A stretch of DNA of 5,284 bases from Pseudomonadota bacterium (lineage in GTDB: Bacteria > Pseudomonadota > Alphaproteobacteria > Acetobacterales > Acetobacteraceae). The position numbers and the translations under genes were made by a program. Below, one piece after another: positions 1 through 5,284 of this stretch. The DNA is taken from the NCBI GenBank assembly GCA_021807975.1, contig JAKBCJ010000352.1, positions 1 to 5,284 on the forward strand. Direction: 5' to 3'. Position 1 is the stretch's first letter; the number at the start of each line of letters is the position of its first letter. The notes beneath the pieces were generated by a model that saw only the letters and a list, made by a program, of their open reading frames with translations, did no database searches and was not told where the DNA came from.

Positions 1-1375
1 CATGTCACTGACCGATGCGCTGTCCACCTATACGACGCTGACGGTCGGCGACGGCTTGGTATCGCAAATCCCGGCGCTGCTGGTGTCCACCGCCGCCGGC
101 ATCGTGGTGTCGAAGGGCGCCATCGAGGGCAAGATGCATGGCAAGCTGGCCTCGCAATTGGGCAACAACGCCAACCCGCTGGCCATCGCCTCTGCCGTTG
201 CCGGCGTCCTGGCCTTGTTGCCCGGCCTGCCGACCCTGCCGTTCCTGTTCGTTTCCGGCCTGTCCGGCGCCGCCGCATGGCATCGCTTCAATACTCGCCA
301 TGCCCAGATGGAAGCGGCGGTTCCTGTCGTGCCGTCGCCCGACACCGCCCCGCCCACCGTATCGATCCCCGACGTCGTGCGGGTCGAACTGGGCTACGGT
401 CTGCTGGATCTGGCTGGCGGCGCATCGAACCGGCTGCCCGACCAGATCAAGCGTTTTCGCCGAGCACTGGCGACGGAACTCGGGTTTGTGCTGCCATCGG
501 TGCGGATTCAGGACAATGTGGAGCTTGATCCCTATGCCTATGCCTTCGCGCTGAAGGAAATCACCGCCGGCAAGGGCGAACTGCGGCCGACGATGCTGCT
601 GGCGATCAGCCCCGGCGACCAGGCCCCGCAGATCGCCGGGGAAAAGACCGTGGAGCCGACTTTTGGCCTGCCAGCCTGCTGGATCGCGCCCGCCGCCGCC
701 GATCAGGCGCGCGCCGCGCAATGGACCGTCGTTGATCCATCCACCGTGCTGACCACTCACCTGGCGGAGGTGGTCAGGGAAAACATCGCCGAGTTCCTAT
801 CCTACACCGAAACTCAGAAAATCCTGTCCGGACTTCCGCCGGATCAGCAACGGCTGGTGTCCGACCTCGTGCCCAACACCATCACCACGGGGGCCTTGCA
901 GCGCGTCCTGCAGATGCTGCTGGCGGAACGAATCTCCATCCGCGACATGCCGACCATCCTGGAAGCGGTTCAAGAGGCCTGCGCCGGCGGCGCCAAATCT
1001 GTCATTCCGATCGTCAGCCATGTCCGCACGCGGCTGGCCCGCCAGATCAGCGACAGCCTGAGCGGGGAAACCGGTCACCTGGCGGTGATCGTGCTGTCTC
1101 AGGAGTGGGAGGAAATCATGACCAACGCCCTTGTCGGGCCGCCCGAGGATCGGCAGCTTGCCCTGGGCCAGGAAAAACTCAAGCTCTTCCTGGACCGCAT
1201 CCGCTCGGTCGTGGATACCGCAGTGCAAGCCGGGGAAAAGCCCGCCCTGCTGGCCAGTTCGCAGATCAGATACCACGTTTTCTCGATCGTGGACCGGATC
1301 AGGCTGAACCTGCCGGTCATCGCCCAGACCGAGGTTCACAGGCGCGCACAGGTCAAGGTCGTGGGAACGATCTGA
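1..1375 (+). CDS. flhA: Flagellar biosynthesis protein FlhA, C-terminal part (5' end outside window)
   Basis: FlhA is the large inner-membrane subunit of the flagellar type III export gate; its cytoplasmic domain docks chaperone-substrate complexes. The 457 visible residues match the C-terminal two thirds of the family (usually about 690-700 aa). The conserved stretch LTVGDGLVSQIPALL is at fragment residues 13-27. Two hydrophobic segments at about 59-76 and 78-93 are the last membrane helices. A Pro-rich linker (about 107-123) leads into the cytoplasmic domain, with the conserved block VLQMLLAERISIRDMPTILE at about 302-321 and the typical FlhA ending VKVVGTI. The ATG at base 2 lies inside the membrane domain (an 'HGMS'-like position in relatives), so it is not the start; the N-terminal membrane half with the FHIPEP signature lies to the left. 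FlhA is preferred over the virulence homologue SctV because of the C-terminal motif, though this was judged by eye. The gene ends with TGA at 1373-1375, and no other flagellar gene follows. Confidence 0.95.
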   Translation, partial: MSLTDALSTYTTLTVGDGLVSQIPALLVSTAAGIVVSKGAIEGKMHGKLASQLGNNANPLAIASAVAGVLALLPGLPTLPFLFVSGLSGAAAWHRFNTRHAQMEAAVPVVPSPDTAPPTVSIPDVVRVELGYGLLDLAGGASNRLPDQIKRFRRALATELGFVLPSVRIQDNVELDPYAYAFALKEITAGKGELRPTMLLAISPGDQAPQIAGEKTVEPTFGLPACWIAPAAADQARAAQWTVVDPSTVLTTHLAEVVRENIAEFLSYTETQKILSGLPPDQQRLVSDLVPNTITTGALQRVLQMLLAERISIRDMPTILEAVQEACAGGAKSVIPIVSHVRTRLARQISDSLSGETGHLAVIVLSQEWEEIMTNALVGPPEDRQLALGQEKLKLFLDRIRSVVDTAVQAGEKPALLASSQIRYHVFSIVDRIRLNLPVIAQTEVHRRAQVKVVGTI

Positions 1376-1445
1376 CCGCACGAACCCGGTGCCAGTTGTC
1401 ACCCGCACCCATAGGCGTAGCGTGAATGGAACGGGGCAACCAAAA

Positions 1446-1451
1446 AGGGAG
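1446..1451 (+). promoter_or_regulatory. Ribosome binding site of the enolase-superfamily gene
   Basis: AGGGAG lies 8 bases before the ATG at 1460. It supports that ATG as the start and shows that the gene has its own initiation site instead of relying on coupling to flhA, whose stop is 84 bases upstream. Confidence 0.75.
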
Positions 1452-1459
1452 AAATCACT

Positions 1460-2635
1460 ATGAAGATCGCCAAGATCGAAGACCTGCACTGCGATGCTGG
1501 CTGGCGGACATTCTCTTTCCTGAAGATCACCACGGACGACGGCCTGATCGGCTGGTCCGAATACACTGAGGCCGATGGAAGCCGCGGCCTGACCTCCGTC
1601 ATCCACGGCATGGCCGAAGCCCTGATAGGCACCGATCCACGGCCGGTGCAGGCCATCGATTCGCTGCTGTACGTAAAGCAGGTACAGGCACCGAACGGCG
1701 TCAATCAGCGCGCCATCGCCGCCATCGGCAATGCGCTGCTGGACATTAAGGGCAAGGCGTTGGGCGTGCCGGTGTATGAGCTGTTCGGCGGCCCGATCCG
1801 CCGCCGCATCCCGGTGTATTGGTCGCACTGCGGCACCTACCGCGTCCGCAATGCCGAGGCGGTCGGCGCCGCTCCGCTGCGGACCTATGACGATGTCGCC
1901 GCCATGGGTGCCGAGGTCAAACGCCGTGGCTTCAAGGCGCTGAAGACGAACATCCTGCCGCTCGACGGAGAAAAACTGGTTGGCTTCGGCCCCGGTTTCG
2001 GCCGCACCCCCGGGCACCCCGAACTGAACGCCGACCGTCACATCCTGCAAGCCGTCCACAACACCCTGGCCGCTTTCAGGGCAGGCGCGGGGCCGGACAT
2101 GGGCCTGCACCTGGACGTGAATTACCACTTCAAGACCGAAGGCAACTTGAAGGTCGCCAAGGCCGTCGAACCGTTCGACCTGACCTGGCTGGAGATCGAC
2201 ACCTGGGACCCACAATCCCTGGCGCTGGTCCGAAGTAAGGCGCCGTGTCCGATCGCCTCGCTGGAATCCGTCTGTGGCCGACGGGCATTCCGTCCGTTCC
2301 TGGACGCCTATTCCACCGACGTGGCGATCATCGACGTGATCTGGAACGGCTTCCTGGAGTCCATCAAGATCGCCGCGATGGCCGAGGCGTATGAGGTCAA
2401 CGTCGCCCCGCACAACTATTACGGGCACCTGTGTTCGGCCGTCAGCGCGCATTTTTGCGCCGTGGTGCCAAACTTCCGCGTGATGGAAATCGATATCGAC
2501 AGCGTATCCTGGCGGGATGAGCTTTTCATCAACGCGCCAATCATAGACAACGGCGAACTTATCGTCCCGGATCGCCCCGGCTGGGGCGTCGATGTCAACG
2601 AAGCGGCGGTTCGGGCGCACCCGCCGAAAGGATAA
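1460..2635 (+). CDS. Mandelate racemase / sugar-acid dehydratase-like enzyme (enolase superfamily), substrate unknown
   Basis: This 391-aa cytosolic enzyme has the two-domain layout of the enolase superfamily: an N-terminal capping domain (about 1-115, with GWSEYTEADG at 31-40 and ALLDIKGKALGVPVYELFGG at 92-111) and a C-terminal barrel. Members use Mg2+ to abstract a proton alpha to a carboxylate. Likely metal ligands are D219 (HLDVNYHF), E245 (WLEID) and E269 (LESV). D292 (IIDVIWNG) and H318 (APHNYYG), 26 residues apart, fit the Asp-His catalytic dyad. K162 (ALKTN) fits the first Lys of the KxK motif, but the second is Asn164. The usual EEP/EQP after the second metal ligand is here EID. Length is normal and the ATG has a good ribosome binding site. 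A PfkB kinase follows 2 bases after the stop. I infer a sugar-acid dehydratase or cycloisomerase; racemase activity looks less likely given Asn164. Family placement is firm, substrate is not assignable. Confidence 0.92.
   Translation: MKIAKIEDLHCDAGWRTFSFLKITTDDGLIGWSEYTEADGSRGLTSVIHGMAEALIGTDPRPVQAIDSLLYVKQVQAPNGVNQRAIAAIGNALLDIKGKALGVPVYELFGGPIRRRIPVYWSHCGTYRVRNAEAVGAAPLRTYDDVAAMGAEVKRRGFKALKTNILPLDGEKLVGFGPGFGRTPGHPELNADRHILQAVHNTLAAFRAGAGPDMGLHLDVNYHFKTEGNLKVAKAVEPFDLTWLEIDTWDPQSLALVRSKAPCPIASLESVCGRRAFRPFLDAYSTDVAIIDVIWNGFLESIKIAAMAEAYEVNVAPHNYYGHLCSAVSAHFCAVVPNFRVMEIDIDSVSWRDELFINAPIIDNGELIVPDRPGWGVDVNEAAVRAHPPKG
2627..2632 (+). promoter_or_regulatory. Ribosome binding site of the PfkB kinase gene
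   Basis: AAAGGA sits inside the last codons of the upstream gene, 5 bases before the ATG at 2638, and overlaps its terminal Lys-Gly codons. Together with the 2-base gap this indicates translational coupling of the two genes. Confidence 0.65.
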
Positions 2636-2637
2636 CC

Positions 2638-3618
2638 ATGACCTCACCCACTCACGACATCCTGGGCATCGGCAACGCCATCGTCGATGTCGTCGCGGTA
2701 ACCGACGACGCGTTCCTGTCCCGGCACGACATGCACAAGGGGGCCATGCAACTGATCGACGCAGCAGCAGCCGACCGGCTGTATGCCGCGATGCCCCCCG
2801 GCAAGGAAAGCAGCGGCGGATCGGTCGCCAACTCCTGCGCCGTCGCCGCCGTGCTGGGCAGCCGGGTCGCCTATATCGGCAAGGTCGCGGACGACCAGTT
2901 GGGCGGGGTATTCCGCCACGACATCAACGCGGTGGGGGTGCATTTCCCGACCGAACCGCTGGCCGGTGGTACGCCGACCGCCCGCTGCCTGATCATGGTT
3001 ACCCCCGACGGGCAGCGGACCATGAACACCTTCCTGGGCGCGTGCGTCACCCTGGGTGAGGCGGATGTCGATCCTGCGTTGGTCGCCGCCTCGGCGATAA
3101 CCTACCTGGAGGGTTACCTGTTCGATCCTCCGGCGGCGCAAGCGGCATTCCGCAAGGCTGCGGCGGCCGCCCACGCGGCTGGCCGTCAGGTGGCGCTGTC
3201 CCTGTCGGATGCGTTCTGTGTCAACCGCCATCGGGCAGCCTTCCTGGACCTGGTTTCGAACCATGTGGACATCGTGTTCGCCAACGAAGCCGAGATCACC
3301 GCCCTTTACGAGCGCAACACGTTCGAAGAAGCCGCCGAGGCCGCCAGGAAAGACGTTGCTCTGGCGGCGCTGACCCGCAGCGAGGCAGGAAGCGTGATCC
3401 TGCACGGTCAGAGCACGATAGCAGTCCCTGCGGTAGCGACGCAGGTAGTGGACACTACCGGGGCCGGCGATGCTTACGCGGCCGGGTTCCTGGCGGGGCT
3501 AACGGGCGGAAAAGGTCTGGACGAATGCGGCTGGATGGGAAGCGTCGCCGCCGCCGAGGTCATCAGTCACTACGGCGCCAGGCCGGAAGCGGATTTGCGG
3601 GCGCTAATCGGGGGATAA
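2638..3618 (+). CDS. PfkB-family kinase, adenosine-kinase-like
   Basis: This 326-aa cytosolic ribokinase-family protein would transfer the ATP gamma-phosphate to a sugar or nucleoside hydroxyl. Visible family features are the opening strand ILGIGNAIVDV (8-18), the first PfkB signature around GGSVANSCAVAAVLG (60-74) followed by YIGKVADDQLG (79-89), and the second signature VDTTGAGDAYAAGF (271-284), whose D278 is the expected catalytic base and whose GAG forms the anion hole. LEGYLFDPP (157-165), SLSDAFCV (188-195) and FANEAEI (214-220) resemble alphaproteobacterial proteins usually annotated as adenosine kinase. Length is typical and the protein appears intact. It starts 2 bases after the enolase-superfamily gene, so the two are almost certainly co-transcribed. 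That neighbour raises the alternative that it phosphorylates a sugar-acid product such as a 2-keto-3-deoxy acid, but the motifs favour the adenosine kinase branch. Substrate not proven. Confidence 0.9.
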   Translation: MTSPTHDILGIGNAIVDVVAVTDDAFLSRHDMHKGAMQLIDAAAADRLYAAMPPGKESSGGSVANSCAVAAVLGSRVAYIGKVADDQLGGVFRHDINAVGVHFPTEPLAGGTPTARCLIMVTPDGQRTMNTFLGACVTLGEADVDPALVAASAITYLEGYLFDPPAAQAAFRKAAAAAHAAGRQVALSLSDAFCVNRHRAAFLDLVSNHVDIVFANEAEITALYERNTFEEAAEAARKDVALAALTRSEAGSVILHGQSTIAVPAVATQVVDTTGAGDAYAAGFLAGLTGGKGLDECGWMGSVAAAEVISHYGARPEADLRALIGG

Positions 3619-3653
3619 GGCCAGTAACGGGGCGGCGCCCGGCGCGGCGACCG

Positions 3654-3695
3654 CCACGTTAAGGCATTTGGTAAGTGCCCCACGCTCAAACGTGG
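3654..3695. terminator. Candidate bidirectional terminator: nested inverted repeats between convergent genes
   Basis: The outer arms CCACGTT (3654-3660) and AACGTGG (3689-3695) are a perfect 7-bp inverted repeat. Inside it, GGCATTT (3663-3669) and AAGTGCC (3673-3679) form a 7-bp stem with one G-U pair on the + strand and a GGT loop; on the - strand that position is a C-A mismatch. A competing short stem, CCACG (3680-3684) with CGTGG (3691-3695), is also possible. The structure starts 35 bases after the kinase stop and overlaps the last codons of sufA. There is no T-tract on either side (the - strand has only TT after the inner stem), so it is not a classic intrinsic terminator. A GC-rich stretch at 3631-3655 can also self-pair. 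Confidence 0.3.
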
Positions 3696-4054
3696 AAACT
3701 TTCCCCACATCCGCAACGGCCCTTTTCGTTGGGATTCGTAAACGTAAATCCTGAGGTCAAATTCTTGACCTCGTAATCCATCACAGTGCCAATCAGAAAC
3801 AAGGACGCCTTACGGTCCACCAGAACCGTAAGATCCTTGTCCTTCACCACCTCATCGGTCGGCGCCGGTTCCTCGGTCCATGACATGTCGTACGACATGC
3901 CCGAACAACCTTTCGTTTTGACACCGATGCGCAGCAGCTTGCCCCGCTCCCCAGCATCATACAGCCGGCGTAGCCGTTCTGCTGCCGCATCGGTCAGCGT
4001 CATCAGCGGCGGCAGTGCGCGTGTCTTGCGGGGGGGCGTCGTTGTTGTGCTCAT
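3686..4054 (-). CDS. sufA: SufA/IscA-type iron-sulfur cluster carrier (HesB family)
   Basis: A-type carriers bind a [2Fe-2S] or [4Fe-4S] cluster and pass it to apo-proteins in the cytosol. From the ATG at 4054 the protein has 122 aa, slightly longer than the usual 107-120 because of a polar Thr/Pro/Arg-rich N-terminus. The core starts at LTDAAAERL (20-28). The three conserved cluster-binding cysteines are present: C50 in KGCSGMSY, and C114 and C116 in GRCGCGESF near the C-terminus. The reading frame stays open to 4144, but that extension lies within sufT, so the ATG at 4054 was chosen; it has a weak AGGTTGG ribosome binding site (4058-4064) and begins 23 bases after the sufT stop. It is the last gene of the SUF operon here. 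By sequence alone it could be called IscA or ErpA; the SUF context supports SufA. Confidence 0.92.
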   Translation of the reverse strand: MSTTTTPPRKTRALPPLMTLTDAAAERLRRLYDAGERGKLLRIGVKTKGCSGMSYDMSWTEEPAPTDEVVKDKDLTVLVDRKASLFLIGTVMDYEVKNLTSGFTFTNPNEKGRCGCGESFHV

Positions 4055-4077
4055 GGTCCAACCTATGTCGTAGCCGA

Positions 4078-4449
4078 TCAGAACATATTCAACTGCAGCC
4101 GAGCTTCCTCGGTCATGCGGGAAGGATCCCAGGGCGGATCCCACACGGTCTCGACGTTGCAGGACGTCACGCCCGGCACCGTCAGCACCGCATTCTGCAC
4201 CTGCTCCGGCAGTTCCTGCGCGCTGGGGCAGGCGGGGGCCGTCAGGGTCATTTCAACCTTCACGCCGCCGGCATCGTCGATCTCAACCGCGTAGATCAGG
4301 CCGAGTTCATAGATATTCACAGGGATTTCCGGATCGTACACGGTCGCGATCGCTTCGATCAGCGTGTCTTCGTTGGGAAGCCCCGAAGTCTCGACGGGCT
4401 GTTCGCCATCTGGTGTCCAGACAGTGTTCGGTGGAGTCACGTCATTCAC
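4078..4449 (-). CDS. sufT: SUF-associated DUF59/MIP18-like Fe-S maturation protein (SufT)
   Basis: SufT-type proteins are small cytosolic factors that help mature Fe-S proteins; the exact chemistry is not settled. The 123-aa product shows the DUF59 core: DPEIPVNIYELGLIY (39-53), then MTLTAPACPSAQELPEQV (67-84) with the conserved Cys C74, and the SUF-type tail VWDPPWDPSRM with terminal F123. A second cysteine is C97. The start is taken as GTG at 4449 because a perfect AAGGAGG (4456-4462) lies 6 bases before it. The in-frame ATG at 4470, 21 bases upstream, has no ribosome binding site and would put AAGGAGG inside the coding region. The gene overlaps the sufU end by 8 bases, implying translational coupling. 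Homologues outside SUF operons are named YitW or PaaD; the neighbours here make SufT the best name. Confidence 0.9.
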   Translation of the reverse strand: MNDVTPPNTVWTPDGEQPVETSGLPNEDTLIEAIATVYDPEIPVNIYELGLIYAVEIDDAGGVKVEMTLTAPACPSAQELPEQVQNAVLTVPGVTSCNVETVWDPPWDPSRMTEEARLQLNMF

Positions 4450-4918
4450 TGCTAGCCTCCTTCGCGCCATCCAGCGCGGCGATCAGAGCATGCCAGGGCA
4501 GCGTCGCGCACTTCACCCTGGACGGATATTCATGGACGCCAGCCAGCGGCTTCAGCCGCTCGATCGCCTCATCCAAACCGGAATCGCAGGCGGGGCAGGC
4601 GCCGGTGCGCGCCATCTGCCGAAACGATTCAAACAAGGCCCGCGTATCGGCTTTAGTGCGATGCTGCACCGTTTCCGCCATCAGGTCGGCCGAGGCGATG
4701 CTGATGGCACACCCCCTGGCCTCGAACCCGACGCGGCCCACAGTGTCGGAATCGAATTTGACCCAGACCTGAACACGATCCCCGCACATAGGGTTGTCGC
4801 CCTTTGCGGTGGCGTCGAAGTCCTCCAGACGAACCGCGTGACGCGGCCGCCGCCCGTGATCCAGAATAACCTCCTGATACAGGTCGCGCAGATCGTCAAA
4901 ATTGTCCGACGGCGTCAC
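4442..4918 (-). CDS. sufU: SufU-type sulfur acceptor / scaffold-family protein (NifU/IscU N-terminal fold)
   Basis: In characterised systems SufU binds Zn2+ and accepts persulfide sulfur from SufS. The 158-aa protein has the conserved ligand set C45 and D47 (DNPMCGD), C70 (RGCAIS) and C137 (VKCATLPW). The 67-residue spacing from C70 to C137 is far longer than in IscU (about 43) and close to Bacillus SufU (about 62). The residue before the last Cys is Lys (K136), as in SufU, not the IscU His. The N-terminus LRDLYQEVILDHGRRPRH is typical of the family. The inserted region carries an extra CPAC (108-111). The start is GTG at 4918, which overlaps the sufS stop by 4 bases (GTGA) and has GGGAG (4927-4931) 8 bases upstream; no better start was seen. 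Its stop overlaps sufT. Placed directly after sufS, it fits a SufS-SufU pair instead of SufS-SufE. Original IscU is unlikely. Confidence 0.93.
   Translation of the reverse strand: MTPSDNFDDLRDLYQEVILDHGRRPRHAVRLEDFDATAKGDNPMCGDRVQVWVKFDSDTVGRVGFEARGCAISIASADLMAETVQHRTKADTRALFESFRQMARTGACPACDSGLDEAIERLKPLAGVHEYPSRVKCATLPWHALIAALDGAKEASSE
4456..4462 (-). promoter_or_regulatory. Strong Shine-Dalgarno deciding the sufT GTG start
   Basis: On the minus strand this reads AAGGAGG, a full match to the 16S rRNA 3' end, followed by CTAGCA and the GTG at 4449. It lies within the last sufU codons and selects the GTG over the upstream ATG at 4470. Confidence 0.8.
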
Positions 4919-5284
4919 GCGAAGAACTCCCGCACCCGGATCAGCCCATCCGCCAGCGCATCGATTTCGCCATGCGTGGTGTAGATGCCGAAACTTGCCC
5001 GCGCGGTACTGTCCAGATTGAAGCGGCGCATCAAGGGTTCGGCGCAGTGATGCCCGGCCCGTACCGCAATACCCTGACGGTCCAGTAAGGTCGCCACGTC
5101 GTGCGAATGCGCCTTTTCCAGGGTGAACGAAATCACGCCCCCACGATCCTGCGCCTGCCCGATAATATGCACGCCATCGATCTGCCCGAGACGAGCCAGC
5201 GCATGTTCGGTCAGGGCCGCTTCATGTGCCGTCATCGCATCGAACCCGATGGCCTGAACGTAGTCGATCGCGGCCTTCAGGCCG
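4915..5284 (-). CDS. sufS: Cysteine desulfurase SufS, C-terminal part (5' end outside window)
   Basis: SufS is a PLP-dependent enzyme that converts cysteine to alanine and holds the sulfur as a persulfide for cluster assembly. The last 122 residues are visible, about 30% of the usual 405-415. The frame stays open to the window edge, beginning GLKAAIDYVQAIGFDAM, which matches the SufS/CsdA region before the C-terminal small domain. So the ATG at 5235 is internal and the true start lies to the right. The active-site cysteine is in VRAGHHCAEPLMRRF (fragment residue 80; codon at 5044-5046), followed by the SFGIYTTHGEID motif. The RxGHHCAxPLM context marks group II desulfurases (SufS/CsdA) as opposed to IscS/NifS. 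The PLP lysine is outside the window. The TGA at 4915-4917 overlaps the sufU start. Confidence 0.94.
   Translation of the reverse strand, partial: GLKAAIDYVQAIGFDAMTAHEAALTEHALARLGQIDGVHIIGQAQDRGGVISFTLEKAHSHDVATLLDRQGIAVRAGHHCAEPLMRRFNLDSTARASFGIYTTHGEIDALADGLIRVREFFA
4927..4931 (-). promoter_or_regulatory. Shine-Dalgarno supporting the sufU GTG start
   Basis: GGGAG on the minus strand, inside the last sufS codons, 8 bases before the GTG at 4918. It supports coupled translation of sufU with sufS. Confidence 0.6.

Noticed and set aside
5..760. 251-codon minus-strand open frame opposite flhA
   Set aside because: Low-complexity Gly/Arg/Gln-rich translation opposite a conserved FlhA reading frame.
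1388..1403. Short inverted repeat GGTG/CACC after flhA
   Set aside because: The stem is only 4 bp with an 8-base loop and no T-run, too weak to call a terminator or operator.
1396..1423. Possible sigma70 promoter before the enolase-superfamily gene: TTGTCA (1396-1401), 16 bases, TAGCGT (1418-1423)
   Set aside because: The -35 box matches 5 of 6 but the -10 box only 3 of 6. The gene could equally be read from upstream, so this is not supported enough to annotate.
797..2647. 616-codon open frame on the minus strand, antisense to flhA and the enolase-superfamily gene
   Set aside because: It runs across two well-recognised genes and their spacer, its translation is rich in Arg, Gly, Asp and Gln with no recognisable domain, and such long antisense frames are common in GC-rich DNA.
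2644..3405. 253-codon minus-strand open frame opposite the kinase
   Set aside because: It is antisense to a clear PfkB protein and has no recognisable motif.
4124..4142. Direct repeat GGATCCCA twice, 4 bases apart
   Set aside because: It encodes the Trp-Asp-Pro-Pro-Trp-Asp-Pro motif typical of SUF-type DUF59 proteins, so protein constraint explains it.
4055..4144. 30-residue N-terminal extension of SufA from an ATG at 4144
   Set aside because: It lies almost wholly within sufT, is not part of the HesB fold, and the ATG at 4054 has correct operon spacing and a ribosome binding site.
4364..4984. 206-codon plus-strand open frame opposite sufT, sufU and sufS
   Set aside because: It spans three genes of the SUF operon on the other strand and shows no domain; it is a shadow frame.

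Overview
The window is a high-GC bacterial chromosome segment that reads as alphaproteobacterial, perhaps Rhodospirillales/Acetobacteraceae-like. The evidence is GC-rich coding sequence with tight gene packing, a flagellar flhA, an adenosine-kinase-like PfkB protein of the type common in alphaproteobacteria, and a SUF gene order ending sufS-sufU-sufT-sufA. The lineage is an inference from family recognition, not a demonstrated result.

Left part (1-1375, + strand): the C-terminal two thirds of FlhA, the inner-membrane export-gate protein of the flagellar type III secretion apparatus. The gene begins before the window. The ATG at base 2 is an internal methionine.

Middle (1460-3618, + strand): a two-gene unit. 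A 391-residue enolase-superfamily enzyme (mandelate racemase/sugar-acid dehydratase branch) is followed after only 2 bases by a 326-residue PfkB-family kinase whose motifs look adenosine-kinase-like. The 2-base junction implies co-translation. Whether the two act in one pathway cannot be decided from sequence.

Right part (3686-5284, - strand, convergent with the kinase): the distal end of a SUF iron-sulfur cluster operon. In transcription order it holds sufS (cysteine desulfurase, cut by the right edge but retaining the active-site Cys), sufU (Zn-binding sulfur acceptor/scaffold family), sufT (DUF59/MIP18-like) and sufA (A-type carrier). The genes are joined by a 4-base overlap, an 8-base overlap and a 23-base gap. 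Both sufU and sufT appear to use GTG starts. SufS would supply persulfide sulfur and SufU would accept it. The SufBCD scaffold probably lies upstream beyond the window. SufA and SufT would act in cluster transfer and maturation.

Non-coding DNA is scarce: 84 bases after flhA, and 67 bases between the convergent kinase and sufA that hold nested inverted repeats, possibly a bidirectional terminator. No tRNA, rRNA, CRISPR array, insertion sequence or phage feature was seen. I found no clearly new system. The points most worth checking are the altered active-site motifs of the enolase-superfamily enzyme, its coupling to the kinase, and the SufU with an extra CxxC in a probable Gram-negative.
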